Program-made: the position numbers and the translations under genes
Assembly (NCBI RefSeq): GCF_000013405.1
Contig: NC_007759.1
Location: 2,295,001 to 2,359,000, forward strand
Source: Syntrophus aciditrophicus SB
Lineage (GTDB): Bacteria > Desulfobacterota > Syntrophia > Syntrophales > Syntrophaceae
Length of the DNA: 64,000 bases
Reading direction: 5' to 3'
Notes under the pieces: model-generated
What the model was told of the DNA's origin: nothing
The model's database searches: none
The model's input: the letters and a program-made list of their open reading frames with translations, nothing else
Part shown: positions 18,731 to 28,136 of the stretch, one piece after another
How positions within the stretch are numbered: the first letter of the stretch is position 1
Layout of the letters: each line of letters opens with the position of its first letter

Positions 18731-20461
18731 GTGAAGGATATGGAAATGATCAAAAGAACTGTTCTGTCTGCTCTGCCGGCTCTTGGCATATTGCTGATTT
18801 TCGCGTTGTCCGCCAGGGCGGAAAATTACACGGTAACGGGTGATATGTCCTCCCGCATCCATTATGAACTTCAGCACTCGATCACGGTGGGGGATGACAT
18901 CAAACAACTCATGCTGAGTTTTGTCCTTCCTCAGAATTTCCAGTCGTCCACCTACCGGCAGGTGGTCAGGAACGCCGATTTGGCCTTCGCGCCGGAACCT
19001 CAGGAAAAGAAGCGTCATAAGGACAGCAGGGGAAATGACATCATCGTCGCCACATGGAATTCCGCCCCACCGCTCATTACGGCCCGTCTGACTTTCCAGG
19101 CCACGAACAGCACCCGTCTGCAGAAACAGGAAACCCGGAGTCCCTTCCCTCTTCCCCCACCTCCCATCGAAATTGCTCCCTATCTGAAAGCAACCGCTCA
19201 GATTCAATCAGAATCTTCGGAAATCCGGAATCTGTCCCTGGAGTTGACCCGGAACGTGAAAACCGAATTCGATGCCGTGCAGCGAGTGATGTCCTGGGTG
19301 GTGGATCATGTGCGCTATGTCAATCCTCCCCCCCGGTACGATGCCCTGTTCACTCTGGAGTCCGGCAGGGGGAACTGCCAGAATTTTTCGCATCTCAGCG
19401 CCGCCCTCCTGCGAGCCGTCGGTATTCCCGTCCGGATCGTCAACGGCGTCACTCTGAATCAGCCCTTTGACATCGCCCTGCAGAAGGGGACGCTGACCTT
19501 CAAGATGGGACAGGGCCGCCATTCCTGGATCGAAATCTGGTTTCCCGATCAGGGCTGGATCCCCTATGATCCGCAGAACACCCAGCTCTTCGTTTCAAAT
19601 CGTTTTGTCCGGATTGAGGTCGGTGTGGACAACAATGAAACAAAGAATGACGGCCTCCTTCGCTGGTTTCGGGGCCGGAACGCAACAGTCTCCCCGAAAC
19701 TGCAGGAGACCATCGGCGCCTCCCTGAGCAGCGACTCGGTCGCCGTCAAGGGCAGCCGGCAATCCTACGGCCCCCGGAATCTCCTGCTTACTCCTGAAGT
19801 CCGGGCGGAATTCAAACCCGTCGAGATCAAGCCGTCCCCTCCTCCACCGGTCATCCCGGAAGAAAAGAAAAAGGAACTGCGGTATGACGTCCCCTTCCTT
19901 TTCGGCAATCTGGAATTTCCTGGGAATGTGGATTTCGCCTTTCCCCGGGAAACCATGGCAGCCGGTAAAAACGCCTTTGAAATGACCCGTAATTTTCTCG
20001 TGGAAACGGCAGAGTACGTCACGACTCAGGTGACCCAGTATGCCCAGGTTTTCGTCCTGAACAAACCGGTCAGGCTGGAGCGGGTGGGGCTGGCTCTGCA
20101 CCGTTTCGGCGGTGACGGCTGGTTGTGGGTGGATATTCATGAAGACAAAGACGGGAAGCCGGGACGTCTTATTTCTGCCAGCGCCATCGTCAACGCAGAG
20201 GATCTTTCGTTGAACCCCGGATACCGCTGGGCGGATTTCAGCTTCAGCGTGAGTCAGCCGGTCCTCATGCCCGGCCGATACTGGATCGCCCTGGGGTTCA
20301 CGGGAAGCCCCATCGTGAACTGGTTTTTCACTTATGGGAAGCCGGTGGGACCCGTCGACGGCACCCGCTATAAGGGCATCTTCCAGGAAGACTGGAGCGG
20401 CGCGCTGAATTACGAATTCAACTACCGCATCGGGGGATTGACTTCAAATCAGGAAACGTAA
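18731..20461 (+). CDS. Exported transglutaminase-like protein
   Basis: About 576 residues. A signal peptide (hydrophobic core LSALPALGILLIFALSARA) leads to a beta-rich region, then a transglutaminase-like papain-fold domain with a complete triad: Cys216 in GRGNCQNFSHLSAALL, His264 in GRHSWIEIW and Asp280 in WIPYDPQ. The C-terminal third (about 390-576) looks like a beta-sandwich carbohydrate or protein binding domain. Such proteins are usually periplasmic proteases or peptide cross-link enzymes; the substrate is unknown. GTG at 18731 follows GGGAGGAC; ATG at 18740 is an alternative. Confidence 0.82.
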   Translation: MKDMEMIKRTVLSALPALGILLIFALSARAENYTVTGDMSSRIHYELQHSITVGDDIKQLMLSFVLPQNFQSSTYRQVVRNADLAFAPEPQEKKRHKDSRGNDIIVATWNSAPPLITARLTFQATNSTRLQKQETRSPFPLPPPPIEIAPYLKATAQIQSESSEIRNLSLELTRNVKTEFDAVQRVMSWVVDHVRYVNPPPRYDALFTLESGRGNCQNFSHLSAALLRAVGIPVRIVNGVTLNQPFDIALQKGTLTFKMGQGRHSWIEIWFPDQGWIPYDPQNTQLFVSNRFVRIEVGVDNNETKNDGLLRWFRGRNATVSPKLQETIGASLSSDSVAVKGSRQSYGPRNLLLTPEVRAEFKPVEIKPSPPPPVIPEEKKKELRYDVPFLFGNLEFPGNVDFAFPRETMAAGKNAFEMTRNFLVETAEYVTTQVTQYAQVFVLNKPVRLERVGLALHRFGGDGWLWVDIHEDKDGKPGRLISASAIVNAEDLSLNPGYRWADFSFSVSQPVLMPGRYWIALGFTGSPIVNWFFTYGKPVGPVDGTRYKGIFQEDWSGALNYEFNYRIGGLTSNQET

Positions 20462-20489
20462 GCACGGAAATCGGGGAATTGCCGGATTT

Positions 20490-20702
20490 TCAGAGGGGAA
20501 GCGAAAGCTGCCGCCAGCGCGCAAGACAACGGCGGCAGTGAGGCATGGTGTTGGAGCGGGCCACACAGGCCTCCACATCGATAAAATAGCCGTGCTTTTC
20601 ACACCACCGGTTTTCCCTGAGGGGGGTCTGTGGTTCCGGCTCGGTTTTGGATCGCTTCCTTCTTCTCTTCATTCTGAGGTCACCGTGCATGGTCATTCTC
20701 AT
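20490..20702 (-). CDS. Small Cys/His-rich hypothetical protein (possible zinc ribbon)
   Basis: 70 residues, not recognised. A very basic N terminus (MKRRRKRSK at 11-19) is followed by C-E-K-H near 34-37, a lone Cys near 45, and HCRRC near 54-58, which together could bind one zinc ion. The upstream ribosome site is weak, and ATG codons 1, 3, 5 and 11 are all possible starts. It is encoded convergently with the transglutaminase-like gene. The regular Cys/His spacing argues for a real gene; it could also be chance. Confidence 0.45.
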   Translation of the reverse strand: MRMTMHGDLRMKRRRKRSKTEPEPQTPLRENRWCEKHGYFIDVEACVARSNTMPHCRRCLARWRQLSLPL

Positions 20703-20861
20703 TAAAGTTCGCCACTCTCACGTCAGGTTGCCTTCCATGAGGATAACCGGGCAATGATCTCGTTCAAAACGGACGAGGTGTTTATCTACATGATGCCTCA
20801 CAAATTCGCAACCCATTGTGTTCTTCTGCCGGAAGAATTTTCTCCGAGCGAGGATACTTCC

Positions 20862-20891
20862 TTGACAGGATTTGCGTAACTGTTGTATCTC
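20862..20891 (+). promoter_or_regulatory. Candidate promoter for the first cupin and polysaccharide genes
   Basis: Perfect TTGACA (20862-20867), 18-base spacer, TATCTC (20886-20891), 25 bases before the cupin ATG. The -10 box is weak. It would give a short leader containing the GGGAGAG ribosome site. Confidence 0.45.
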
Positions 20892-20916
20892 ACGGCATTC
20901 TGAAGGGAGAGTAGGC

Positions 20917-21258
20917 ATGATCGTCAGAAATCTCAACGACCCCGAGGTAATCGCAACCACGTACCGCGCCCACGGCGGCGGCATCGCCCGCATGGTCCTG
21001 ACCAGCCAGTTTATGGAAGGCATCGAATTCCTTGCTTATGCTTTTCTGCCGCAGGGGAATACGCTGGAGGCACATATCGATCCTGTTGAAGAAATCTACT
21101 TCATCCTGCAGGGTGGCGGCCTCATGAGAGTCGGAGATGAGGAAAATGACGTCAAGGCGGGTGACGCTGTCTGGATTCCGGCGGGTGATCTCCACAGCCT
21201 GACTAACAATACCCAGGAACAGACCGTTGTATTGGTCATTGCCGCTTATCCGCGGTGA
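20917..21258 (+). CDS. Cupin-domain protein
   Basis: 113 residues forming a single small cupin barrel. Metal-ligand motif 1 is partly visible as GNTLEAHIDPVEEIYFILQGGG; read in two parts it has the H-x3-4-E pattern (AHIDPVEE). Motif 2 is DAVWIPAGDLHSLTN. Cupins of this size include sugar isomerases and small-molecule sensors, and the function here is not assignable. The ATG at 20917 follows GGAGAG. It opens the polysaccharide locus, 43 bases before a glycosyltransferase gene. Confidence 0.82.
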   Translation: MIVRNLNDPEVIATTYRAHGGGIARMVLTSQFMEGIEFLAYAFLPQGNTLEAHIDPVEEIYFILQGGGLMRVGDEENDVKAGDAVWIPAGDLHSLTNNTQEQTVVLVIAAYPR

Positions 21259-21301
21259 ACATTGTGGCTGACATGGGCATCCGATCCCTGAAATTTTTCC
21301 T

Positions 21302-22228
21302 ATGAAGTCGTTTTTACGCCCCGACATCAGCATCATCATCCCGGCGCATAACGAAGCAGCCAGCATCGGCGATATTGTCCGACGCGCCGGAAGCGTCATG
21401 GATTCCCTGAAATGTTTTTATGATATCAATGTGATCGACGACGGCTCCGAAGACCAGACCGCGGAAATCGCCGGAGCTGCCGGGGCCTCGGTTATCCGCC
21501 ACCCTTACACGATAGGGAACGGCGCCGCCGTCAAAACGGGCATCCGCCACGCCCGGGGAAACATTCTGGTCATGCTCGACGGGGACGGCCAGCACTCCCC
21601 GGAAGACATCCCCCGCCTGCTGGAAATGATGAATACCTTCGATATGGCAGTGGGCGCCCGGAACCATCAGTCAGCTACTTACCTGCACCGCGATATCGCC
21701 AACGCCGTTTACAACCGGTTTGCCTCCTATATCTGCAAGCGGAAAATTGATGACCTGACCTCCGGTTTCCGCGCCATCAAAGCGATCATTGCCCGGGAAT
21801 TCGTCTCAATGCTGCCCAACACCTTTTCCTATCCGACCACGCTGACCCTGGCCGTTGTCCGTTCCGGCTACAGCCTCACTTATGTCCCCATCGCCACTTC
21901 CCGGCGCATCGGAAAAAGCAAGATTCATCTTCTCCGGGACGGCGCCCGCTTCCTCCTGATTCTCCTGAAAATTTCCACCCTCTTCTCCCCCATGCGGGTC
22001 TTTCTGCCGGTTAGTTTTCTTATGTTTGCGGCAGGACTGGGATACGGTCTTTTCCGGATCTGCACCCTGAATGACAGCTATGGGCCCACCTCCGCCATGC
22101 TGATGACCATGTCCGTCGTCGTCTTTATGGTCGGCCTGGTCTCGGAGCAGGTGGCCCAGCTCCGGTACGAACGGACGAATCAGCAATACGCTGCATCATG
22201 GAATAAGGATACTGAAAAGGAAGAATAA
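21302..22228 (+). CDS. Family 2 glycosyltransferase with two C-terminal membrane helices
   Basis: 308 residues. GT-A domain at about 8-215: ISIIIPAHNEAASIGDIV start, a nucleotide-binding VIDDGSEDQTAEIA and the metal-binding MLDGDGQHSPED (DxD type). Two hydrophobic helices near 228-285 anchor it in the membrane. This layout matches polyprenyl-phosphate sugar transferases (dolichol-phosphate mannose synthase, GtrB type), which charge a lipid carrier with a sugar. The donor sugar is unknown. It ends one base before the second cupin. Confidence 0.88.
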   Translation: MKSFLRPDISIIIPAHNEAASIGDIVRRAGSVMDSLKCFYDINVIDDGSEDQTAEIAGAAGASVIRHPYTIGNGAAVKTGIRHARGNILVMLDGDGQHSPEDIPRLLEMMNTFDMAVGARNHQSATYLHRDIANAVYNRFASYICKRKIDDLTSGFRAIKAIIAREFVSMLPNTFSYPTTLTLAVVRSGYSLTYVPIATSRRIGKSKIHLLRDGARFLLILLKISTLFSPMRVFLPVSFLMFAAGLGYGLFRICTLNDSYGPTSAMLMTMSVVVFMVGLVSEQVAQLRYERTNQQYAASWNKDTEKEE

Positions 22229-22229
22229 A

Positions 22230-22673
22230 ATGAGTATGCACGGTACGATCACCGACCTTATTGAAACCATCACCCACGAACTGGAGCCTCTGGCTTTGAT
22301 CATTCGGGCAGACTACGACGAACCGGGCATCCGCTTCTTCACGCCGCCCAACTTTTCCCAGCAGGTGGCCTGCATGCGTCATCCGGCTGGTCATAAGATT
22401 GCGCCCCATATCCACAACTTCCTGTTCCGTCAGGTCATGTATACCCAGGAAGTCCTGATCATCCGCCGCGGCCGGGCAAAGGTAAATCTTTACTCTTCCA
22501 ACCGGGACTTCGTCACATCCCGAATTCTGGAAAGCGGCGATCTCATCCTGCTGTGCGGCGGTGGACATTCCTTTGAAATGCTGGAGGAAACCTCGATGAT
22601 CGAAGTCAAGCAGGGGCCCTATACCGGCGAGGGCGATAAGACTCGTTTTGATGACCAGGAGCCGGACGAGTGA
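22230..22673 (+). CDS. Cupin-domain protein in the polysaccharide locus
   Basis: 147 residues with a single cupin barrel. GHKIAPHIHNFLFR gives the paired His of motif 1, QEVLIIRRGRAKVNLY follows, and motif 2 is GDLILLCGGGHSFEML. Its position between a glycosyltransferase and an aminotransferase suggests a role in sugar modification, but no specific reaction can be read. Its stop overlaps the aminotransferase GTG start (GTGA), so the two are translationally coupled. It is not closely similar to the cupin at 20917. Confidence 0.8.
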   Translation: MSMHGTITDLIETITHELEPLALIIRADYDEPGIRFFTPPNFSQQVACMRHPAGHKIAPHIHNFLFRQVMYTQEVLIIRRGRAKVNLYSSNRDFVTSRILESGDLILLCGGGHSFEMLEETSMIEVKQGPYTGEGDKTRFDDQEPDE

Positions 22674-23827
22674 TTCCCGTCAACGAACCCCTGATCGGAG
22701 AACGGGAAGAGGACTATGTCCGGGAATGCCTCCGCAGCGGCTGGATTTCCTCATCCGGCCGTTTTATTGAAGACTTTGAAGAGAAATGGGCGGGCTATTG
22801 CGGCAGGAAATTCGGGATCGCCGTCAGCAGCGGTACGGCAGCCCTGCAGGTGGCTTTGGGCTGCATCGGCCTGGAACCGGGGGATCGGGTCATTCTCCCG
22901 ACCTTCACCATTATATCCTGCGCGCTGGCTGTCATTTATAACGGCGGCGTTCCTGTCCTGGCGGATTGCGACCCGCGAACCTGGTGCCTGTCTCCCGAAG
23001 GGGTAAAAGATGCCATCCAACGGGAAGTCCAAAAGGGGCATGGCAAGGAGTTGAAGGCTGTTATGCCCGTTCACATTTACGGCCACCCTGTGGATATGGA
23101 CTCTCTTCTGGAACTGGCGGACGCTTATTCCCTCACAGTCATTGAAGACGCGGCTGAAGCCCACGGCGCGGAGTATCTTACGGGTCGTTCCGGAAGCAAT
23201 CCGTCATGGAAGCGATGCGGCGGACTGGGAGACCTGGGGGTGTTCAGCTTTTACGCCAACAAGGCGATTACGACCGGGGAAGGCGGCATGGTGGTTACCG
23301 ACGACGCGATGTTCGCCGAAAAGGCCCGCAGCCTGCGCAATCTCTGCTTTCGCCCGGAACAGCGATTTCTGCATACCGAAGCAGGTCATAACTTCCGCAT
23401 GACCAACATCCAGGCAGCCATCGGGCTGGCCCAACTGGAGCGGATCGAGGCCATCCTGGAGAAAAAAAGGGCTATTGGAAAAGCTTACAAGGAACGCCTG
23501 AGAGATCTGCCCGGCATGCAGCTGCCCGCGGAAGAAGCCTGGGCAAGATCGATTTACTGGATGTTCGGCATCGTGCTGGAGGAAATTACCGGCATGAACG
23601 CCGCCCAACTGGCAGAGCGGTTGCGGGACCAGGGCATTGATACCCGGCCGTTTTTTCTCGGAATGCACGAACAGCCCGTTTTTCAATCAATGGGACTTTT
23701 CCGGAATGAAACCTATCCAGTGGCGGAAAGGCTGTCCCGTCAGGGACTTTATCTCCCCTCAGGACTGACGTTGACGGAATCACAGATTGACGAGGTTGCA
23801 GAGGCGGTAAAGAATGCCTTGTGTTGA
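22670..23827 (+). CDS. DegT/DnrJ/EryC1-family sugar aminotransferase
   Basis: 385-residue PLP enzyme converting keto-sugar nucleotides to amino sugars. Visible motifs: AVSSGTAALQVALG for cofactor phosphate binding, VIEDAAEAHGAEY with the Asp that holds the PLP ring nitrogen, and FSFYANKAITTGEGGMV with the Lys that carries PLP. Overall it looks like GDP-perosamine-synthase (PerA/RfbE) types, but substrate specificity is a guess. It starts at GTG 22670 overlapping the cupin stop. It presumably makes an amino sugar for the O-antigen. Confidence 0.9.
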   Translation: MIPVNEPLIGEREEDYVRECLRSGWISSSGRFIEDFEEKWAGYCGRKFGIAVSSGTAALQVALGCIGLEPGDRVILPTFTIISCALAVIYNGGVPVLADCDPRTWCLSPEGVKDAIQREVQKGHGKELKAVMPVHIYGHPVDMDSLLELADAYSLTVIEDAAEAHGAEYLTGRSGSNPSWKRCGGLGDLGVFSFYANKAITTGEGGMVVTDDAMFAEKARSLRNLCFRPEQRFLHTEAGHNFRMTNIQAAIGLAQLERIEAILEKKRAIGKAYKERLRDLPGMQLPAEEAWARSIYWMFGIVLEEITGMNAAQLAERLRDQGIDTRPFFLGMHEQPVFQSMGLFRNETYPVAERLSRQGLYLPSGLTLTESQIDEVAEAVKNALC

Positions 23828-23899
23828 AAGCTAATCTGATCCACGCGGGGAAGAAAACCGGCACCAGAAATAATCTTTCGAAATTCTTGTTTAATTTTT

Positions 23900-24685
23900 A
23901 TGGTTGATACACCTTTTCAGAAACAATACGCAGAAGCCTATGATTTCCTGTATCAGGACAAGGATTATGCGGTGGAATGCGATCTCATCGAGGATATCTT
24001 CAGAAAATTTGCCACCGCCCAGGTACGAACCATCCTCGATCTCGGCTGTGGTACGGGCAACCACACCATCCCGCTGGCCTATCGGGGATATCAGGTAACG
24101 GGCGTCGATCTGGCGGAAGATATGCTGAATCAGGCCAGGTCAAAAGCGGTTTCCCTTTCGAAAGAACAAATTGTTTTTCATCAAGGGGATCTGCGCCGGT
24201 TTTCCATCCTGTATGATTTTGACGCGGTGCTGATGATGTTCGCAGTTCTGGGTTATCAAACGACCAATGAAGACGTTCTGGCCGCCCTGAACACCGTCAG
24301 CCGTCACCTGAAACCCGGTGGGCTGTTTATCTTTGATGTCTGGTATGGCCCTGCCGTTCTGAAGCAGAGACCGGGAGAGAAGGAGAAAACAATCCGGACG
24401 GCGGAAGGTGATATCATCCGGAATGCATCTGGCACCCTGGATGTTTTCCGGCATCTGTGTGAAGTCCGTTATCACCTGAAATATTTGAAAGGTCATAAAA
24501 TTATTAAGGATACAGAAGAAATACATAATATGCGTTATTTCTTCCCTCAGGAACTGGCCTTTTTCATGCACCAGGCGGAATTGGAGCTAATCCACATCAG
24601 CGACGTCGGGGATTTATCCCGTCCGCCGACGGAAGAGACCTGGAATGTGATTGTGGCTGGCAGGAAAATTATAAATGCCCGCTGA
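23900..24685 (+). CDS. SAM-dependent class I methyltransferase
   Basis: 261 residues. The SAM-binding motif I TILDLGCGTGNHTIPLA lies near residues 45-60 and acidic motif II VTGVDLAEDML follows. The middle and C-terminal parts resemble small-molecule or sugar methyltransferases with an inserted beta domain (about 165-240). Between a sugar aminotransferase and the O-antigen exporter, it may N- or O-methylate a sugar or cap the chain. The ATG at 23900 has no strong ribosome site. Confidence 0.85.
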   Translation: MVDTPFQKQYAEAYDFLYQDKDYAVECDLIEDIFRKFATAQVRTILDLGCGTGNHTIPLAYRGYQVTGVDLAEDMLNQARSKAVSLSKEQIVFHQGDLRRFSILYDFDAVLMMFAVLGYQTTNEDVLAALNTVSRHLKPGGLFIFDVWYGPAVLKQRPGEKEKTIRTAEGDIIRNASGTLDVFRHLCEVRYHLKYLKGHKIIKDTEEIHNMRYFFPQELAFFMHQAELELIHISDVGDLSRPPTEETWNVIVAGRKIINAR

Positions 24686-24703
24686 TAAAGAATTCGTAAA
24701 AAC

Positions 24704-25525
24704 ATGAGTAAAATTATTATTGAGGCAGGTCACACAGAGAAAAACTACTGGACCGATCTCTGGCGTTATCGGGAGCTTTTTCTGGTTCTGGCATGGCGGG
24801 ATGTCGCTGTGCGCTATAAACAAACTGCTATTGGAATTCTCTGGGCAATCCTTCGCCCTTTGCTGACGATGATCGTTTTCACCATCATTTTTGGCCGAAT
24901 TGCCAAACTTCCCAGCGATGGAAGCTCACCTTACGCCGTGATGGTCCTTGCCGCCATGCTCCCCTGGTCTCTTTTCTCAAATTCTCTGATGGATTCATCT
25001 AATAGCCTGATTGGCAACGCGAATCTGATCAGCAAAGTTTATTTTCCAAGAATGATTATTCCCGCAGCAACCGTCGTAACCGCTTTCATAGATTTTCTTA
25101 TCAGCTTTGTCATCCTGATAGGAATCATGGTCTACTATCAATTTGCACCAGGTTGGCATATGCTGTTGCTGCCGATTTTCACAATCCTGGCCTTGCTCGC
25201 CAGTTTAGGACCCGGCCTCTGGATTACGGCACTGAATGTGAAGTATCGCGATTTCCGCTACGTCATCCCGTTTGTGGTCCAGTTGGGACTTTATGTTTCC
25301 CCGGTAGGATTCAGCAGTAAAGTCGTCCCTGAAAAATGGCGACTGATTTACAGCCTCAACCCTATGGTGGGAGTCATAGACGGTTTCCGCTGGTGTATCC
25401 TGGGAGGCGCCAGTCCTGTATATATGCCCGGTTTCCTGCTCAGCGTCGTGATTACAGTCTTTTTCCTCTGGCTTGGTGTGTCCCGATTCCGCAAGACGGA
25501 AAAGTCCTTTGCAGATCTGATTTAG
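24704..25525 (+). CDS. wzm: O-antigen/polysaccharide ABC transporter permease (Wzm)
   Basis: 273 residues of the ABC-2 permease family. The N-terminal cytoplasmic segment RELFLVLAWRDVAVRYKQT is the typical interface helix, followed by six hydrophobic segments. It would form the channel that moves lipid-linked polysaccharide across the inner membrane. It lies 12 bases before the ATPase gene wzt, and the pair defines an ABC-dependent (not Wzy-dependent) export locus. Confidence 0.92.
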   Translation: MSKIIIEAGHTEKNYWTDLWRYRELFLVLAWRDVAVRYKQTAIGILWAILRPLLTMIVFTIIFGRIAKLPSDGSSPYAVMVLAAMLPWSLFSNSLMDSSNSLIGNANLISKVYFPRMIIPAATVVTAFIDFLISFVILIGIMVYYQFAPGWHMLLLPIFTILALLASLGPGLWITALNVKYRDFRYVIPFVVQLGLYVSPVGFSSKVVPEKWRLIYSLNPMVGVIDGFRWCILGGASPVYMPGFLLSVVITVFFLWLGVSRFRKTEKSFADLI

Positions 25526-25537
25526 GAAAAGGGAATC

Positions 25538-26824
25538 ATGTCTGATATCGTCATCAAAGCTGAAAACCTTGGTAAAAAATATATCATCGGCCACCAGGCA
25601 GAAAACGGCCGATATCAGGCTTTGCGTGACGTACTGATGCATAATGCGCAGACTCTCTGGAACAAAACGAAAGACCTTGCCAAGGGCAATCCTCTCATTC
25701 ATGGCGATACGCTGGAAGAGGTATGGGCTCTCAAAGATGTCAGTTTTGAAATCCGCCGAGGTGAAGCAGTGGGCATCATTGGCCGTAACGGTGCCGGAAA
25801 AAGTACGCTGTTGAAGATTTTAAGCCGCATTACGGATCCTTCAGCCGGACGGGTAACCATAGATGGCCGGGTTGCCAGCCTGCTGGAAGTGGGGACGGGC
25901 TTTCATCCGGAACTTAGCGGCCGTGAAAATATATATCTGAATGGCACCATCTTGGGCATGTCCCGGAAAGAAATAAATCAGAAATTCGATGAGATAGTGG
26001 ACTTTGCTGGGATTGAGAAATACTTGGATACACCGGTCAAGCGGTACTCCAGCGGGATGTATGTACGCTTGGCGTTTGCCGTCGCAGCTCATCTTGAACC
26101 AGAAATCCTGGTGGTGGATGAGGTGCTGGCGGTTGGTGATGCTGAATTTCAGAAAAAGTGTTTGGGAAAAATGGGAGATGTGACAAAAGAAGGACGAACC
26201 GTGCTGTTTGTAAGCCATAATATGGTTGCATTGTCTGCACTCTGTTTTCGTTCGATTAATTTAGACTCTGGAAAAATCATCTATAACGGGCATGTTGACA
26301 CTGGTGTTCTTATATATATGAATGGATTGTCAAATATTGATAATCCAATATCTTACAAAACTAGATCAGCCACAGGCACTGGAGAAATGAAAATTATAAA
26401 TTCATTTTTATTAAGAAATGGCAAACCAACATTATCAAACGTAGCTTGCGGCGACAAAGTGGATATTTGCATTGAGTTTGAATGTTGCACAGAAAAACCC
26501 CGATTCCACTTTGCACTTGATATATACAATTCCAAAGGAAACCGCATTGCTTATTGTAATTCTCTTTATACTATGGGTGTAAGTTGGGTTCAGTTGCCCA
26601 AGATATTTCTGGCTAAATGTTCTTTTCCAAAGTTACCATTCTTCCCAGATGAATACAGAGTTGATATATCTATTCATTGTAATGATGAGCGAGCGGACTA
26701 TCTGCAAGGTGCGCTGTCTTTAAAAGTTTATGAAGGAGATTTTTATGGTAGCGGGAAAATACCACCTATCAGTGGTGCCTCACCCATCATGCTACTCGAA
26801 CACAAATGGACAATCGACAATTAA
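25538..26824 (+). CDS. wzt: O-antigen ABC transporter ATPase with C-terminal carbohydrate-binding domain (Wzt)
   Basis: 428 residues. The ATPase domain (about 1-235) has Walker A GRNGAGKSTLLK, the signature YSSGMYVRLAFA and Walker B LVVDEVLAVGD. The C-terminal domain (about 255-425) is a beta-sandwich of the Wzt type that in known systems binds the O-antigen cap and gates export. The 5' part is about 55% GC and the 3' part about 33% GC, with the change near 26220 at the domain border. That implies the specificity domain was exchanged by recombination. Confidence 0.93.
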   Translation: MSDIVIKAENLGKKYIIGHQAENGRYQALRDVLMHNAQTLWNKTKDLAKGNPLIHGDTLEEVWALKDVSFEIRRGEAVGIIGRNGAGKSTLLKILSRITDPSAGRVTIDGRVASLLEVGTGFHPELSGRENIYLNGTILGMSRKEINQKFDEIVDFAGIEKYLDTPVKRYSSGMYVRLAFAVAAHLEPEILVVDEVLAVGDAEFQKKCLGKMGDVTKEGRTVLFVSHNMVALSALCFRSINLDSGKIIYNGHVDTGVLIYMNGLSNIDNPISYKTRSATGTGEMKIINSFLLRNGKPTLSNVACGDKVDICIEFECCTEKPRFHFALDIYNSKGNRIAYCNSLYTMGVSWVQLPKIFLAKCSFPKLPFFPDEYRVDISIHCNDERADYLQGALSLKVYEGDFYGSGKIPPISGASPIMLLEHKWTIDN

Positions 26825-26890
26825 AAAGCAAAGCATTGCGATTAAAAAAATTTGGCTCACGTTTAGAGTTTCTTGAAATTAGGAATTACG

Positions 26891-28093
26891 ATGAGAGTCG
26901 CTTTTTTTATCCATTACGCTGAACTTTACGGCGCTAACAGATCGCTGCTTAACCTGATTGATGGCCTGAAGTCGTTTGGAGTCGAAGCATTCGTTGTTGC
27001 TCCGCACGAAGGAGACATGACGATTGCCCTACGCAGGCGTACAGTACCGATTTTAAGAGTACCCTTCCAGTGGTGGTCAACTGAATACACAACAACAAAA
27101 AAAGATTTTGCGAGAAAAATTTTAAAGTATTTTTCATGGCGTAGAGGTGCCATTTCCAGACTGGAAACAAATCTACGCATCACACCGCAGGTAATTAAAC
27201 AAATAAAAGATTGGAATATTGATATCCTGTATACAAACTCTTCCGTCATTCCCATAGGAGCCATAGTGGGAATGTGGATGATGAAGCCACATGTATGGCA
27301 CCTCAGGGAATTCGGAACATTGGATTACAGCCTAACCCTTGATTGGCATATGCCGTTATTCAAATTTTTCTTGCAAAAAGCGGATGCTCAAATATGCGTG
27401 TCACAGGCCATACGCTCCTTTTACAGAAATGCTTTAACTGCTGAGAAAAGCTACGTGGTATACAATGGAGTAGCAACAAAAGAGCAGATTGAAAAAATAT
27501 ATGAGGCGGAAGGTCGTTCTAATGACACTAAAGGATATTTTGTTTTTGCAATAATCGGCTTAATTCATAAGAATAAGGCACAAGATACTGCCATTCGCGC
27601 ATTAGCCCTTCTTAAAGATTCTTTCCCAATGGCACGTCTCATCATTGCCGGTGGTGATGATAGACAAGGTCTCGATATTAAGAAACTTCAAAAACTTGCG
27701 GCATCCCTCGGAGTCAAGGATCAGGTAACATTTCTAGGTTATGTCACAGATCCTTATGAAGTCTATTGCCAAGCAGACGCAGTTTTGATGTGTTCGAAAC
27801 ATGAAGCGATGGGAAGGGTTACAGTTGAAGCAATGACGGCCGGCAAGCCGGTCATTGGGTTAGACTCCGGGGGCACACCTGAAATTATCAAACATGAAGA
27901 AAATGGTCTTCTTTATAAAGGAGGGGCTGAAAAACTTGCTTATTGCATGCGCCGGTTTGTTGAAAATCCAATGTTGGCCCGTCACCTGGGAGAAAAAGGC
28001 TGGCGTATGGCGAAAGAGAAGTATTCCATTGAAGCATATGCGGGAAGCATTTATGAAATACTCTCGTCCATAATGAAGGGCAGTAAAAAATGA
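26891..28093 (+). CDS. Family 4 glycosyltransferase
   Basis: 400 residues with a GT-B fold. The N-terminal domain begins MRVAFFIHYAELYGANRSL, typical for retaining GT4 enzymes. The C-terminal domain has the donor-site EAMTAGKPVIGLDSGGTPE with the conserved E-x7-E spacing. It probably adds one sugar of the O-antigen repeat in the cytoplasm. The ATG at 26891 follows AGGAATT; the frame is open six codons upstream. Composition is AT-rich like the end of wzt. Confidence 0.88.
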   Translation: MRVAFFIHYAELYGANRSLLNLIDGLKSFGVEAFVVAPHEGDMTIALRRRTVPILRVPFQWWSTEYTTTKKDFARKILKYFSWRRGAISRLETNLRITPQVIKQIKDWNIDILYTNSSVIPIGAIVGMWMMKPHVWHLREFGTLDYSLTLDWHMPLFKFFLQKADAQICVSQAIRSFYRNALTAEKSYVVYNGVATKEQIEKIYEAEGRSNDTKGYFVFAIIGLIHKNKAQDTAIRALALLKDSFPMARLIIAGGDDRQGLDIKKLQKLAASLGVKDQVTFLGYVTDPYEVYCQADAVLMCSKHEAMGRVTVEAMTAGKPVIGLDSGGTPEIIKHEENGLLYKGGAEKLAYCMRRFVENPMLARHLGEKGWRMAKEKYSIEAYAGSIYEILSSIMKGSKK

Positions 28094-28136
28094 CGGAATC
28101 GTTGAGAGCTAAAAAGGTTTTTCGAAAAGGGGCAGT

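Noticed and set aside
20718-21023. 101-codon minus-strand frame over the first cupin
   Set aside because: Overlaps the cupin gene, which has clear motifs and a ribosome site.
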